Below, piece by piece: positions 18,208-27,187 of a stretch of DNA of 64,000 nucleotides (positions are counted from its first letter, which is position 1; each line of letters starts with the position of its first letter). The DNA is from Pseudomonas sp. ACM7. Lineage in GTDB: Bacteria > Pseudomonadota > Gammaproteobacteria > Pseudomonadales > Pseudomonadaceae. Position numbers and translations under genes: made by a program. Under the pieces are notes generated by a model. It did no database searches and was not told where the DNA came from. It worked only from the letters and a program-made list of their open reading frames with translations. The stretch is taken from the NCBI RefSeq assembly GCF_004136015.1, contig NZ_CP024866.1, positions 5,367,969 to 5,431,968 on the forward strand, given 5' to 3'.

Positions 18208-20424
18208 ATGAAACCATTGGCGAAGGCGGTGCTCGAAACAAACGGGCACGCACCGTCCTCATGCCGTTGCGATCCCTTAAGCCAGTCATCTACAGGGATA
18301 CAGAGTCAGTCGATGCAGTTTCTAGACGATAGCCATGGGTGTGCAGGCTGGAACGGTGAAATGGCTGGGCGCATCCGCGCGTTCGACTGGAGTCTGACTG
18401 AGCTTGGGGACATGGACACCTGGCCCGCAAGCCTGTGCAGCGCGGTGCAGTTGATGCTCGCGTCGCCACTGCCGATGGTGATGCTATGGGGCCGGCAGGG
18501 TTACATGATCTATAACGACGCGTACTCGACGTTCGCCGGTGGCCGCCATCCTTACCTGTTGGGTTCCCCGGTGGAACTGGGTTGGCCGGAAGTCGCCGAC
18601 TTCAATCGGCATGTGGTCGATACCTGCCTGGCCGGCGGCACCTTGTCCTATCGCAACAAAGTCCTGGAGTTGCTGCGCGACGGGGTTCCCGAAGACGTCT
18701 GGCTGGACCTCTATTACAGCCCGGTCGCTGATGACGACGGGAAACCGGCCGGGGTCATGGCGATAGTGGTCGAGACCACCGAGCATGTGATTTCCGAACG
18801 CCGTCGTCAGGCCGCCGAGGACGCCTATCACGCCGACAACGAACGGGTGCGCCTGGCGCTCAATGCCGGGGCTTTGCTCGGCTCGTTCGTCTGGGACATC
18901 AAGGGCAATGCGCTCTCCGGTGACGAGCGTTTCGCCCGCACCTTTTCGTACCCGCCGGAGCAGAACCTGGCCGACCTGCCAACGGACATCGCCGAAGCAC
19001 GGATCCATCCCGATGACCGCAGCTGGGTGCAGGAGCAGATCAACCAATCAGTGGAAACCGGCGAACCCTTTAACGCCGAGTATCGGGTCCTGCGCCCGGA
19101 TGGCAGTTATCTGTGGGTGCAGGCGAGTGGTGGCTGCGAGTTCAATCAGCAGGGCGAACCGTTCCGTTTTCCCGGGGTCTTGATCGACATCCACGAACGC
19201 AAGACCGCCGAAGAATCCCTGCTCAAGTTCACCCGCAATCTGGAGCAACGCGTTGCCGACGAAGTCGAGGCGCGGCTGGCCGCTGAAGAACAATTGCGTC
19301 AATCGCAGAAACTCGAAGCCATTGGTGGCCTCACCGGCGGCGTGGCCCATGACTTCAACAACTTGTTGCAGGTGATCGCCGGCAACCTGCACTTGCTGGC
19401 GCGGCATGAGCCGGACAATGCCAACGTGCAGCGCCGCGTCAGTGCGTCGATTGCCGCAGTCGAGCGCGGCGCCAAACTGTCTTCGCAATTGCTCGCGTTC
19501 GCCCGTCGTCAGCCCTTGTCGCCAGCGGTCTGCGACCTGCGGCAGGTCTTCGATGGACTCGGGGAATTGTTGCAGCGGGCGCTGGGGGAAACCATTCAGA
19601 TCAACTTCACCGCTGCGGAAGCTCTTTGGCACATCTACGTGGACCACAATCAACTGGAAAACGCCATCCTCAATCTGGCGATCAATGCCCGGGACGCCAT
19701 GAACGGCGAGGGGACCATTGACCTGAGCGCCGAGAACATCGCCCTTGACAGCAAGTTTTGTGCAGGCAAGGGCATCGTCGCCGGCGACTATGTCTGCGTA
19801 GCGGTGGCTGACAGGGGTATCGGCATGTCGCCACAGGTGCTCGCGCAGGCTTTCGAACCGTTTTTTACCACCAAGGCCGATGGCCAGGGCACGGGTCTGG
19901 GCCTGAGCATGGTGTTCGGTTTCGTCAAGCAAAGTGGTGGGCATATCGAGATTTCCAGCGTGGTCGGGCAGGGCACTCGAGTGCAGCTGTATTTCCCTCG
20001 CAGCCTGCGCCCGATGCTCAACGAAACGACACGTCATGACCCGCAACAGCGAGGCGGACACGAAACCATTCTGGTGGTCGAGGACAACGAGGCGGTGCGC
20101 AGCGCAGCGGTGGAGTTACTGCGTGAAGAGGGTTATCAAGTGCTGACGGCGGCCAACGGCGACGCCGCGATGCAGATGTTGCTGGATGGCGCCGTGGTCG
20201 ACCTGATTTTCACCGACGTGGTCATGCCCGGCCTGATCAAAAGCTCGGACCTGGCCGCCTGGGCCAAGATGCAGACGCCGCCGCTGGCCGTGCTGTTCAC
20301 CTCGGGCCACACCCGTGACATTATTTCGCGCAATCACCAACTCAGCCCCGACACTTACTTGCTGAGCAAACCCTATGGTCCCGAGGCGCTGACCCAAATG
20401 GTCCGCACCGTGCTAAACGGCTGA
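18208..20424 (+). CDS. PAS-containing hybrid histidine kinase with C-terminal receiver
   Basis: A 738-residue soluble hybrid kinase without clear membrane segments. Residues about 45-200 and 215-335 are two PAS-like sensors (the second with RVLRPDGSYLWVQASG and a PAC end ERKTAEESL). A coiled coil (345-370) leads to the H-box GGVAHDFNNLLQ with phospho-acceptor His381. The ATPase region (NLAINARDAMN, FEPFFTTKADGQGTGLGLSM) follows, then a receiver with Asp670 (DLIFTDVVMPG) and the usual LSKPYG lysine. The cognate output protein is not in the window. Neither ATG 18208 nor ATG 18313 has a strong ribosome-binding site, so the first 35 residues are uncertain. Confidence 0.9.
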   Translation: MKPLAKAVLETNGHAPSSCRCDPLSQSSTGIQSQSMQFLDDSHGCAGWNGEMAGRIRAFDWSLTELGDMDTWPASLCSAVQLMLASPLPMVMLWGRQGYMIYNDAYSTFAGGRHPYLLGSPVELGWPEVADFNRHVVDTCLAGGTLSYRNKVLELLRDGVPEDVWLDLYYSPVADDDGKPAGVMAIVVETTEHVISERRRQAAEDAYHADNERVRLALNAGALLGSFVWDIKGNALSGDERFARTFSYPPEQNLADLPTDIAEARIHPDDRSWVQEQINQSVETGEPFNAEYRVLRPDGSYLWVQASGGCEFNQQGEPFRFPGVLIDIHERKTAEESLLKFTRNLEQRVADEVEARLAAEEQLRQSQKLEAIGGLTGGVAHDFNNLLQVIAGNLHLLARHEPDNANVQRRVSASIAAVERGAKLSSQLLAFARRQPLSPAVCDLRQVFDGLGELLQRALGETIQINFTAAEALWHIYVDHNQLENAILNLAINARDAMNGEGTIDLSAENIALDSKFCAGKGIVAGDYVCVAVADRGIGMSPQVLAQAFEPFFTTKADGQGTGLGLSMVFGFVKQSGGHIEISSVVGQGTRVQLYFPRSLRPMLNETTRHDPQQRGGHETILVVEDNEAVRSAAVELLREEGYQVLTAANGDAAMQMLLDGAVVDLIFTDVVMPGLIKSSDLAAWAKMQTPPLAVLFTSGHTRDIISRNHQLSPDTYLLSKPYGPEALTQMVRTVLNG

Positions 20425-20436
20425 GAACAGCCCCCC

Positions 20437-20534
20437 TGTAGGAGCTGCCGCAGGCTGCGATCTTTTGATCTTATGGCGGTCTTGACATTGCCAGGATCAA
20501 GATCAAAAGATCGCAGCCTGCGGCAGCTCCTACA
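20437..20534. repeat. Repeat family B, inverted pair
   Basis: TGTAGGAGCTGCCGCAGGCTGCGATCTTTTGATCTT and its mirror AAGATCAAAAGATCGCAGCCTGCGGCAGCTCCTACA flank a 25-base loop. It separates the hybrid kinase from uvrA2 and may act as a terminator. Confidence 0.88.
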
Positions 20535-20575
20535 TTTGTATCGCGTTCATCCACATCATTCCTTTAAGGCCGCTC

Positions 20576-23206
20576 ATGACATCCAAGCGCACTTCCAATT
20601 CCCCCTCCGGCATGGTCAGGGTGCGTGGCGCCCGGGAACACAATCTCAAAAACGTCGATGTCGACATCCCCCGGGATGCCCTGGTGGTGTTCACTGGCGT
20701 GTCCGGTTCGGGGAAATCGTCGCTGGCGTTCTCGACCCTCTACGCCGAAGCGCAACGCCGCTATTTCGAATCCGTGGCGCCTTATGCGCGGCGTCTGATC
20801 GATCAGGTCGGGGTGCCGGACGTCGACTCCATCGAAGGCTTGCCGCCCGCGGTGGCGCTCCAGCAACAACGGGGTACGCCGAGCACGCGCTCTTCGGTGG
20901 GCAGCGTGACGACGTTGTCGAGCCTGATCCGCATGCTGTACTCCCGGGCCGGCAGTTATCCGCCGGGGCAACCGATGCTCTATGCGGAAGATTTTTCGCC
21001 CAACACGCCCCAGGGCGCGTGCGCCGAATGTCATGGGCTGGGGCGGGTGTATGAAGTCACCGAAGCGCTGATGGTCCCGGACCCGAGCCTGACCATTCGC
21101 CAGCGCGCGGTCGCCTCCTGGCCCACCGCCTGGCAGGGACAGAACCTGCGCGACATCCTGGTGACCATGGGTTACGACGTCGATAAACCCTGGCGCGATC
21201 TGCCGAAAAAACTGCGCGACTGGATTCTCTTCACCGAAGAAACACCCACGGTGCCGGTGTATGCCGGGCTCACTCCCGAAGAAACCAAAATTGCGCTCAA
21301 ACGCAAAATGGAACCGAGTTACCAGGGCACGTTCACCGGCGCCCGGCGCTACATCCTGCACACCTTCAGCCATTCCCAAAGCGCGCTGATGAAGAAGCGC
21401 GTCTCGCAATTCATGCTCGGCAGCCCGTGCCCGTTGTGCGATGGCAAACGGCTCAAGCGCGAGGCGTTGTCGGTGACCTTTGCCGGTTACGACATCGGCG
21501 AACTGTCGCAGATGCCGTTGCTGCAAGTGGCCGAAGTCTTGAAACCAGTGGCCGCTCACAGCTACCTCGAACAGACCGAGGTGGCGGGTGAGGTATTGAC
21601 GCACGACCAGACCCGCGTGGCCCGCGAGCAACGAGTGGCCCACGGCGCCAGTGGTCACGCCAACGCGCCGGATGTACGCCACACACCGAACCTGTCAGTG
21701 GAGAAACGCCTGGCCGCGCAGCGGATCGCTCAGGACTTGCTGGAACGGGTCAGCACATTGACCGATCTGGGGCTCGGTTACCTGGCGCTGGAACGCAGCA
21801 CGCCGACGCTGTCGTCCGGTGAGTTGCAGCGTCTGCGTCTGGCGACACAATTGGGTTCGCAGTTGTTCGGCGTGATCTACGTACTGGATGAACCGTCGGC
21901 CGGTCTGCACCCCGCGGATGGCGAAGCATTGTTCGAAGCGCTGCAACGCCTGAAGGCTGCCGGCAACACCTTGTTCGTGGTCGAGCATGACCTGGAAACC
22001 ATGCGTCGCGCCGACTGGTTGATCGACGTGGGCCCGGCGGCCGGCGAGCATGGCGGGCAAGTCCTGTACAGCGGACCGCCGCCAGGGTTGGCGCAGGTGA
22101 CGAACTCGCAGACGCGCGCTTATCTGTTCGCCGAGCAGGTCACTCAGCCCCAAGCCAGCCGTAAGGCGAACGATTGGCTACGGCTGGAAGGCATCACTCG
22201 CAATAACCTGAACAACCTCAGCGTCGAGTTTCCGCTGGGCTGTTTTACCGCGGTGACGGGCGTCTCCGGTTCCGGTAAATCGAGCCTGGTCAGTCAGGCG
22301 CTGCTGGAACTGGTGGGCGCGCATCTCGGGCGCACGGCAAGCGATAGCGAACCGGAAACGTTGAGCCTGGAGGATGACGCACCACAAGTCAGCGGCGGTC
22401 AGGTCACGGCGGGACTGGAATCGATCAAGCGCCTGGTGCAAGTCGATCAGAAACCTATCGGCCGCACGCCGCGTTCGAACCTGGCGACCTACACCGGTCT
22501 CTTCGACAACGTGCGCAAACTGTACGCCGCCACACCCGAGGCGCAGGCCGAGGGATACGACGCGGGTCAGTTTTCCTTCAACGTTGCCAAGGGCCGTTGC
22601 CCGACGTGCGAAGGTGAAGGCTTCGTCAGCGTCGAATTGCTGTTCATGCCCAGCGTCTATGCACCGTGCTCGACCTGTCACGGCGCGCGTTACAACCCCG
22701 AGACGCTGGCAATCATCTGGCAAGGGTTGAACATCGCCCAGGTGTTGCAGTTGACGGTGGACGAAGCGGTCACGGTGTTTACCGAGCAACCGGGTATTCG
22801 TCGTTCTCTGGAGGTGCTGCGCGATATCGGCCTGGGTTATCTGCGCCTCGGCCAGCCGGCGACCGAGCTGTCGGGCGGTGAAGCCCAGCGGATCAAACTG
22901 GCCACCGAGCTGCAACGCAACCAGCGCGGGGCCACGCTGTATGTGCTCGACGAGCCCACCACCGGTTTGCACCCAAGGGATGTAGATCGCTTGCTCGAAC
23001 AGTTGAATACGCTAGTGACGGCGGGGCATACGGTGATCGTCGTCGAACATGAAATGCGCGTGGTGGCGCAGAGTGACTGGGTGATCGACATCGGCCCGGG
23101 GGCGGGGGATCAGGGCGGGAAGATAGTCGTCAGTGGCACGCCACAGAAAGTCGCCAACAGCAAAAAGAGCCGGACCGCACCGTTTTTGGCCAGAACCCTA
23201 GGGTAA
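20576..23206 (+). CDS. uvrA2: UvrA2-type excinuclease ATPase paralogue
   Basis: An 876-residue UvrA-family double ABC ATPase, shorter than housekeeping UvrA (about 940). Two Walker A motifs (GVSGSGKSS near 41 and again near 563), two signature regions (LSSGELQRLRLA and LSGGEAQRIKLA) and two Walker B motifs (YVLDEPSAGLHPADG, YVLDEPTTGLHPRD) are intact. Zinc-type cysteine pairs occur at CAECHG, CPLCDG, CPTCEG and CSTCHG. The UvrB-binding domain of canonical UvrA appears reduced, as in the UvrA2 class linked to DNA-drug damage tolerance. No transporter or biosynthesis gene for such a drug is adjacent. The true uvrA should be elsewhere. Confidence 0.9.
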   Translation: MTSKRTSNSPSGMVRVRGAREHNLKNVDVDIPRDALVVFTGVSGSGKSSLAFSTLYAEAQRRYFESVAPYARRLIDQVGVPDVDSIEGLPPAVALQQQRGTPSTRSSVGSVTTLSSLIRMLYSRAGSYPPGQPMLYAEDFSPNTPQGACAECHGLGRVYEVTEALMVPDPSLTIRQRAVASWPTAWQGQNLRDILVTMGYDVDKPWRDLPKKLRDWILFTEETPTVPVYAGLTPEETKIALKRKMEPSYQGTFTGARRYILHTFSHSQSALMKKRVSQFMLGSPCPLCDGKRLKREALSVTFAGYDIGELSQMPLLQVAEVLKPVAAHSYLEQTEVAGEVLTHDQTRVAREQRVAHGASGHANAPDVRHTPNLSVEKRLAAQRIAQDLLERVSTLTDLGLGYLALERSTPTLSSGELQRLRLATQLGSQLFGVIYVLDEPSAGLHPADGEALFEALQRLKAAGNTLFVVEHDLETMRRADWLIDVGPAAGEHGGQVLYSGPPPGLAQVTNSQTRAYLFAEQVTQPQASRKANDWLRLEGITRNNLNNLSVEFPLGCFTAVTGVSGSGKSSLVSQALLELVGAHLGRTASDSEPETLSLEDDAPQVSGGQVTAGLESIKRLVQVDQKPIGRTPRSNLATYTGLFDNVRKLYAATPEAQAEGYDAGQFSFNVAKGRCPTCEGEGFVSVELLFMPSVYAPCSTCHGARYNPETLAIIWQGLNIAQVLQLTVDEAVTVFTEQPGIRRSLEVLRDIGLGYLRLGQPATELSGGEAQRIKLATELQRNQRGATLYVLDEPTTGLHPRDVDRLLEQLNTLVTAGHTVIVVEHEMRVVAQSDWVIDIGPGAGDQGGKIVVSGTPQKVANSKKSRTAPFLARTLG

Positions 23207-23289
23207 ATCAAAAGATCGCAGCCTTCGGCAGCTCCAGGTGTACGCCGATACTTTGTAGGAGCTGCCGAAGGCTGCGATTTTTTGATCTT
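23207..23289. repeat. Repeat family B, inverted pair
   Basis: ATCAAAAGATCGCAGCCTTCGGCAGCTCC and GTAGGAGCTGCCGAAGGCTGCGATTTTTTGATCTT face each other between the convergent uvrA2 and hybrid kinase genes, starting at the uvrA2 stop and ending at the kinase stop. A bidirectional terminator role is likely. Confidence 0.88.
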
Positions 23290-25231
23290 AAACGCTGTCG
23301 AGCGTGCGCCGCACCTTGTCCAGCAGTTCATTGATCTGGAACGGCTTGATCAGCATCTCCATGCCATCGCCGAGGAACACCTGACGGTTGATCGCGGTTT
23401 CGGCATAACCGGTCATGAACAGGATCGGCAGTTTTTCGCGCCAGCCCCGTGCCACATCGGCCAGCTCGCGGCCGCTCATGCGCGGTAGTCCGACGTCCGT
23501 CAGCAGCAGGTCGATAGACTCATCGTTTTGCAGGCGCTCGAGGGCACCTTCGATGTCGCCCACCTGCGTGCAACGGTAACCGGCATCCACCAACACTTCG
23601 GCCACAAACATGCGCACCGACGGCGTGTCCTCGACGATCAATACATGTTCGCCGGCACCCTGAAGATCGACGGTGGCTGACTCGGCTTCGCAGTCGGTGG
23701 GGTCAGAGCTGGCCGGCAGCATGATGGTGACTTCGGTGCCGCGCCGGGCGACGCTGCGGATGTGTGCATCGCCACCCGATTGCCGGGCGAAACCGTAGAG
23801 GGTCGACAACCCCAGCCCCGTGCCCTGGCCCAGCGACTTGGTGGTGAAAAACGGGTCGAACACCTTGTCGATCACGCTGTGTTCGATACCGGTGCCGTCA
23901 TCGCGCACAGACAACGCGACATACGCACCATCGGCCAGATTGGGATCGCCATGGGAATAGGCGGCATAGGTGCTGACCCAAATGTTGCCGCCTTGGGGCA
24001 AGGCATCGCGAGCGTTGATCACCAGATTGAGCATCGCGCTTTCAAGCTGAATGGGGTCGACCAGGGCGATGGCGGCTTTAGAGGTCAATTCGAGTTTCAA
24101 GGTAATGCGCTCGCCGATAGTGCGCACCAGCAATTCTTCAAGGGAACGCACGTGCTCGTTGATGTCCACGGGCCGGGTATCGAGAGGCTGTTGGCGCGCG
24201 AAGGCGAGCAGGCGATGGGTCAGGGACGCGGCACTCATGGCCGAGTTCAAGGCGGCTTCGGCGTAAAACTGAACCTTGTCGGTGCGTGAGGCGGCGATAC
24301 GTTTCTGAATCAATTCCAGGCTGGTGATGATGCCGGTCAGCAAGTTATTGAAGTCGTGGGCGATGCCCCCGGTCAGCTTGCCCAGCGCATCCATTTTCTG
24401 CACTTGCAGCAGCTGAGCTTCGGTTCGCGCTCGCTCGGCGACTTCTTTGGCCAACTGGGTGGTGGCGTCGTCAAGCCGGGCCAGGTGCGAGCGTTCGCGG
24501 TGCCGGTGTTCAGTGACATCCTCGACAAACACCAGGCTCAGTTCCGGTGTGCGGTACGGCGAAATCTGCCACTCGGTTTCGCGAGCCTCGCCGTGGACCC
24601 GCATGCTCAGCGTGCCTTTCCAACGTTCGCCATAGGCCAGACGCAGACGCAGTTCCTCGATGACGACGTCCTGATCCTCGGCAAAGCACTCGCGCAGGGT
24701 GTCCGGGTTGAGGTTGTCCTGAATCAGCTGCGCGAAGGCATGGTTGCATTCATGCACCTTCAACTCGGCATCCAGCACCGCGATGGGCGCCGAGACATTG
24801 ACAAAGATTTCCCGAAACCGCGCCTCGCTTTCGCGCAGGGCATTTTCGGTTTCACGCACCCGCAGCAAGGTGCGCAAGGTCGCGAGCAGCACATCCGGAT
24901 CCACCGGGTGGATCAGGTAGGCATCGGCACCCGCGTCCAGGCCGGTAATGATGTCGCCGGTCTGGATCGAGGCCGCCGATACGTGAATCACCGGTAGCAG
25001 GGCGGTGGCGGGTTCGGCGCGCAGTTTGCGCACGATGTCGAAGCCACTCATGTCTGGCAGATTGACGTCGAGGATCAGCGCGTCGATCGCCACGCTGTCG
25101 ATCAGCTCCAGGCCCTCGGTGCCGGTGCCGGCTTCGAGCACTTCATAGCCGTGACGCTCCAGGCGACGGCGCAGGGCGTCCCGCGTGGCGATGTTGTCGT
25201 CGACGATCAGCAAACGGATGTCACGCTTCAT
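23288..25231 (-). CDS. Hybrid histidine kinase with receiver-PAS-kinase-receiver layout
   Basis: A 647-residue soluble protein. An N-terminal receiver (residues 5-122, Asp55 in LILDVNLPD) has His108 where receivers normally keep a lysine (LIHPVDP). A PAS domain (135-240), a coiled coil (250-280), the H-box TGGIAHDFNNLL with His292, an HATPase domain (NLVINARDALP, FDPFFTTKSLGQGTGLGLST) and a C-terminal receiver (LLLTDVGLPRMSG, LIKPFQ) follow. The N-terminal receiver suggests input from another phospho-donor. Upstream on the same strand lies only a fragment of a SpoIIE-type phosphatase, so its original operon seems damaged. Confidence 0.92.
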   Translation of the reverse strand: MKRDIRLLIVDDNIATRDALRRRLERHGYEVLEAGTGTEGLELIDSVAIDALILDVNLPDMSGFDIVRKLRAEPATALLPVIHVSAASIQTGDIITGLDAGADAYLIHPVDPDVLLATLRTLLRVRETENALRESEARFREIFVNVSAPIAVLDAELKVHECNHAFAQLIQDNLNPDTLRECFAEDQDVVIEELRLRLAYGERWKGTLSMRVHGEARETEWQISPYRTPELSLVFVEDVTEHRHRERSHLARLDDATTQLAKEVAERARTEAQLLQVQKMDALGKLTGGIAHDFNNLLTGIITSLELIQKRIAASRTDKVQFYAEAALNSAMSAASLTHRLLAFARQQPLDTRPVDINEHVRSLEELLVRTIGERITLKLELTSKAAIALVDPIQLESAMLNLVINARDALPQGGNIWVSTYAAYSHGDPNLADGAYVALSVRDDGTGIEHSVIDKVFDPFFTTKSLGQGTGLGLSTLYGFARQSGGDAHIRSVARRGTEVTIMLPASSDPTDCEAESATVDLQGAGEHVLIVEDTPSVRMFVAEVLVDAGYRCTQVGDIEGALERLQNDESIDLLLTDVGLPRMSGRELADVARGWREKLPILFMTGYAETAINRQVFLGDGMEMLIKPFQINELLDKVRRTLDSV

Positions 25232-25262
25232 CGACGGGCTCCATGGCGATAGCCAGCGGGGT

Positions 25263-25400
25263 TCAGCTTTGCAGGTTCCAACGGGGCTGGAGGCCGTCGC
25301 TGTACATGATCAATAAGTGTCCGTTCACTTGAGCATAGTCAAAGGATTGCGCCTTTCGATATTGGCCGCCGCCGATGCCGGGGTGGGAGGCCAGGCCGCG
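25263..25400 (-). pseudogene. Remnant of a SpoIIE/PP2C-type phosphatase
   Basis: The minus-strand frame ending at 25263 encodes SHPGIGGGQYRKAQSFDYAQ and then VNGHLLIMYSDGLQPRW before a stop. The block R-x-x-Q-S-F-D-Y followed by LLIMYSDGL is characteristic of the late part of SpoIIE/PP2C phosphatase domains, where the aspartate binds metal. Both the N-terminal 80% and the last strands of the domain are missing, and a repeat half (25447-25480) lies just upstream. Such phosphatase genes often precede hybrid kinases, so this is probably what is left after a deletion. The family call rests on motif recognition only. Confidence 0.6.
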
Positions 25401-25446
25401 GGATTTGTCGGGCGCAATAGGCAGGCCCCGGCGCACATGGACTCCA

Positions 25447-25480
25447 GTAGGAGCTGCCGAAGGCTGCGATCTTTTGATTT
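25447..25480. repeat. Repeat family B, single half unit
   Basis: GTAGGAGCTGCCGAAGGCTGCGATCTTTTGATTTTG, a solo copy without its mirror. It lies in the 25401-25579 gap, which otherwise holds only a probable promoter region for the small gene at 25580. Confidence 0.85.
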
Positions 25481-25579
25481 TGATTCGGCCTTGCGATGGA
25501 ACCCTGTCCCCCGGGCGGCTTCGAATCTTCAAGGCCCGACTGTTTCAGCCGCGCACATGCAGTGATGAACGAGGTACTT

Positions 25580-25768
25580 ATGCAAGATGACAGTGATCTT
25601 GAGGAAGAGGCGAAAACCGCCGAACCGGAAAGCGCAGACAAAGCGGTCGACCAGAAGCAACTCCACACCGATAACGACAATGAGTTCAGCCCGGGTTTCA
25701 AGCCGAATCCCGACCGGCCCAAACCCGGGGATGACACCGATGCCGACATCGACACCGATGGCGGCTAG
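25580..25768 (+). CDS. Small acidic hypothetical protein (62 aa)
   Basis: A very acidic protein starting MQDDSDLEEEAKTAEPESAD and ending in an aspartate-rich tail (DDTDADIDTDGG), with a proline-rich middle (FSPGFKPNPDRPKPGDD). It is almost certainly disordered. ATG 25580 is chosen because GAGG stands 5 bases upstream; ATG 25565 is in frame but has no such site. A strong terminator follows. It resembles the other small acidic gene at 26909 in composition. I do not recognise a function. Confidence 0.7.
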   Translation: MQDDSDLEEEAKTAEPESADKAVDQKQLHTDNDNEFSPGFKPNPDRPKPGDDTDADIDTDGG

Positions 25769-25780
25769 CCAAGTCGTGAA

Positions 25781-25809
25781 AAGGCCGCATCAATCGATGC
25801 GGCCTTTTT
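25781..25809. terminator. Bidirectional rho-independent terminator
   Basis: AAGGCCGCAT-CAATCG-ATGCGGCCTT followed by TTT on the plus strand, and by an A-rich flank that reads as T's on the minus strand. It lies between the convergent small acidic gene and the DUF4142 gene. Confidence 0.9.
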
Positions 25810-25816
25810 GTGGGCG

Positions 25817-26338
25817 TTATTTACTGGGGTGAGCAGCCTGGAGTTTTTTCGCCATATCCAGATGTTTCTCCAGCGCCGGCAGCATTTTTTGCGCGAAACC
25901 TTTCAGGTCCGTGGCGCCTTTGACTTTGTCGTCCGTCACGGTGTTGGCTTCTTTCTTGAATAGCTCGATGGTGTCTTCGTGAGCCTTCACTTGATTGTTG
26001 GCATAGGCCGCATCGAAAGATTCATCGCGCAAGTCGAGGATTTTCTCTTTCGCCTGTTTGACCAGCGTCGTGCTGTCCGGTACCTCGATGTCATTCTTTT
26101 TCGCCAGTGCCGCCAGTTCATCATTGGCCTTGGAATGGGCGGTGATCATCATATTGGCGAATGCCTTGATGTCCGCCGATGAACTTTTTTCCAGGGCCAA
26201 TCGGCTCGTTTCGATTTCCGCGATGCCGCCCGCGGCCGCGTTGTCGACGAAGTCATTGGAAGTGGCAGCGAATACCGTGCCCATGCTGGTGCTCAAGGCA
26301 ACGGCCAACGTGAGGTGGCGCAGGGTAAATCGGTCCAT
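25817..26338 (-). CDS. DUF4142 periplasmic protein
   Basis: A 173-residue exported protein with signal peptide LTLAVALSTSMGTVFAA and a helical DUF4142 domain (NDFVDNAAAGGIAEIETSRLALEKSS, then FANMMITAHSKANDELAALA and AYANNQVKAHEDTIELF). DUF4142 proteins are ferritin-like four-helix bundles, abundant in soil bacteria; they carry no obvious metal ligands here except HSKAN and KAHED histidines. Neighbouring small genes suggest a stress-related set, but this is inference. Confidence 0.9.
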   Translation of the reverse strand: MDRFTLRHLTLAVALSTSMGTVFAATSNDFVDNAAAGGIAEIETSRLALEKSSSADIKAFANMMITAHSKANDELAALAKKNDIEVPDSTTLVKQAKEKILDLRDESFDAAYANNQVKAHEDTIELFKKEANTVTDDKVKGATDLKGFAQKMLPALEKHLDMAKKLQAAHPSK

Positions 26339-26555
26339 TGGTTATTCTCCACACAGGTTTTCATGGGCGATCGATTGATCGTTAACGTGTGGAGGTTTAC
26401 GAGCGGACAAAGGTTTTATTGCGTTTACGGCAGGGCGACGAACGGGCACCGCTGGTCTGATAGGCGGTCGACAGAACCGGCTAACCAAGGCCATTCTGAT
26501 AGTTGGTGAACGCAATTGATCGCGTTTGCCTCCGATCAACAAACGGAGGTGTTCC

Positions 26556-26798
26556 ATGCCGGTGCCACACGACCTTTATCAGGACCTCAAACTTTCAAAG
26601 GAAGATATCCAGCAAAAACGCACCAAGGATCCGTTATTGGATTCACTGATCAACAAGTATTCGCAGGCGGACGCCGACGTCGTAAAGGCCGAAACCGCCA
26701 AATCGGATGCGCCCAGCGATGACGCATTGAAGAAACTCAAGGAGAAGCGCGTGCAGGTTAAGCAAAAGATCGTTGATCGGCTCCAGACGCCGTCCTGA
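26556..26798 (+). CDS. Small DUF465/YdcH-like protein
   Basis: An 80-residue helical protein. The C-terminal part (ALKKLKEKRVQVKQKIVDRL) matches the basic helix of the DUF465/YdcH family, and the N-terminal part (KDPLLDSLINKYSQADADVV) the partner helix. The start ATG follows an ACGGAGGT ribosome-binding site by 6 bases. YdcH-like proteins are short helical hairpins with no firm function. It stands alone between the DUF4142 gene (opposite strand) and the 85-residue acidic gene. Confidence 0.75.
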   Translation: MPVPHDLYQDLKLSKEDIQQKRTKDPLLDSLINKYSQADADVVKAETAKSDAPSDDALKKLKEKRVQVKQKIVDRLQTPS

Positions 26799-26908
26799 CG
26801 CGCCCTGTCTGGTCACCGACGATCGGTGACTGAAAAATTGGAACGGCGATAAATACCGGCACCTCGAATGTTCAGAGTCCGAATTTACGGCTCCATGCGA
26901 GGTGCCTC

Positions 26909-27166
26909 ATGACCGAACCACTCATCCCCGGTAAAGAAAAGTTCCCCAGCGAAGAGCAGGGTGGCTACGATCCCATTCCGACACATCCCGAGCCTTTGAG
27001 TCCGGGACGCACCACCGTCAATCCGGAAGATGAACCGGGTATCGACGAACTGCCGAACAACGAAGGTGCCATCCCGATGGACGAGGATGACTCCACCGCC
27101 ATGGACCCGGAAAGGGTGCTTGAGGAAACGGATAATGCGGTGCGCGATGGTGAGATTCCCCGCTAG
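26909..27166 (+). CDS. Small acidic proline-rich hypothetical protein (85 aa)
   Basis: A disordered, acidic, proline-rich protein (LIPGKEKFPSEEQGG, PTHPEPLSPG, DEDDSTAMDPERVLEE). A GCGAGGTG ribosome-binding site precedes the ATG. I recognise no domain. Its composition resembles the gene at 25580, and such small hydrophilic proteins are often induced in stationary phase or osmotic stress; that is a guess. A long inverted repeat follows 20 bases after the stop. Confidence 0.72.
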   Translation: MTEPLIPGKEKFPSEEQGGYDPIPTHPEPLSPGRTTVNPEDEPGIDELPNNEGAIPMDEDDSTAMDPERVLEETDNAVRDGEIPR

Positions 27167-27187
27167 ATCGAGACCGCCGACGCTTCT

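Noticed and set aside
25263..25532. An 89-codon minus-strand frame as an intact gene
   Set aside because: Its first half is a translation of a palindromic repeat; only the last 45 residues resemble a protein family, so it is listed as a phosphatase remnant.
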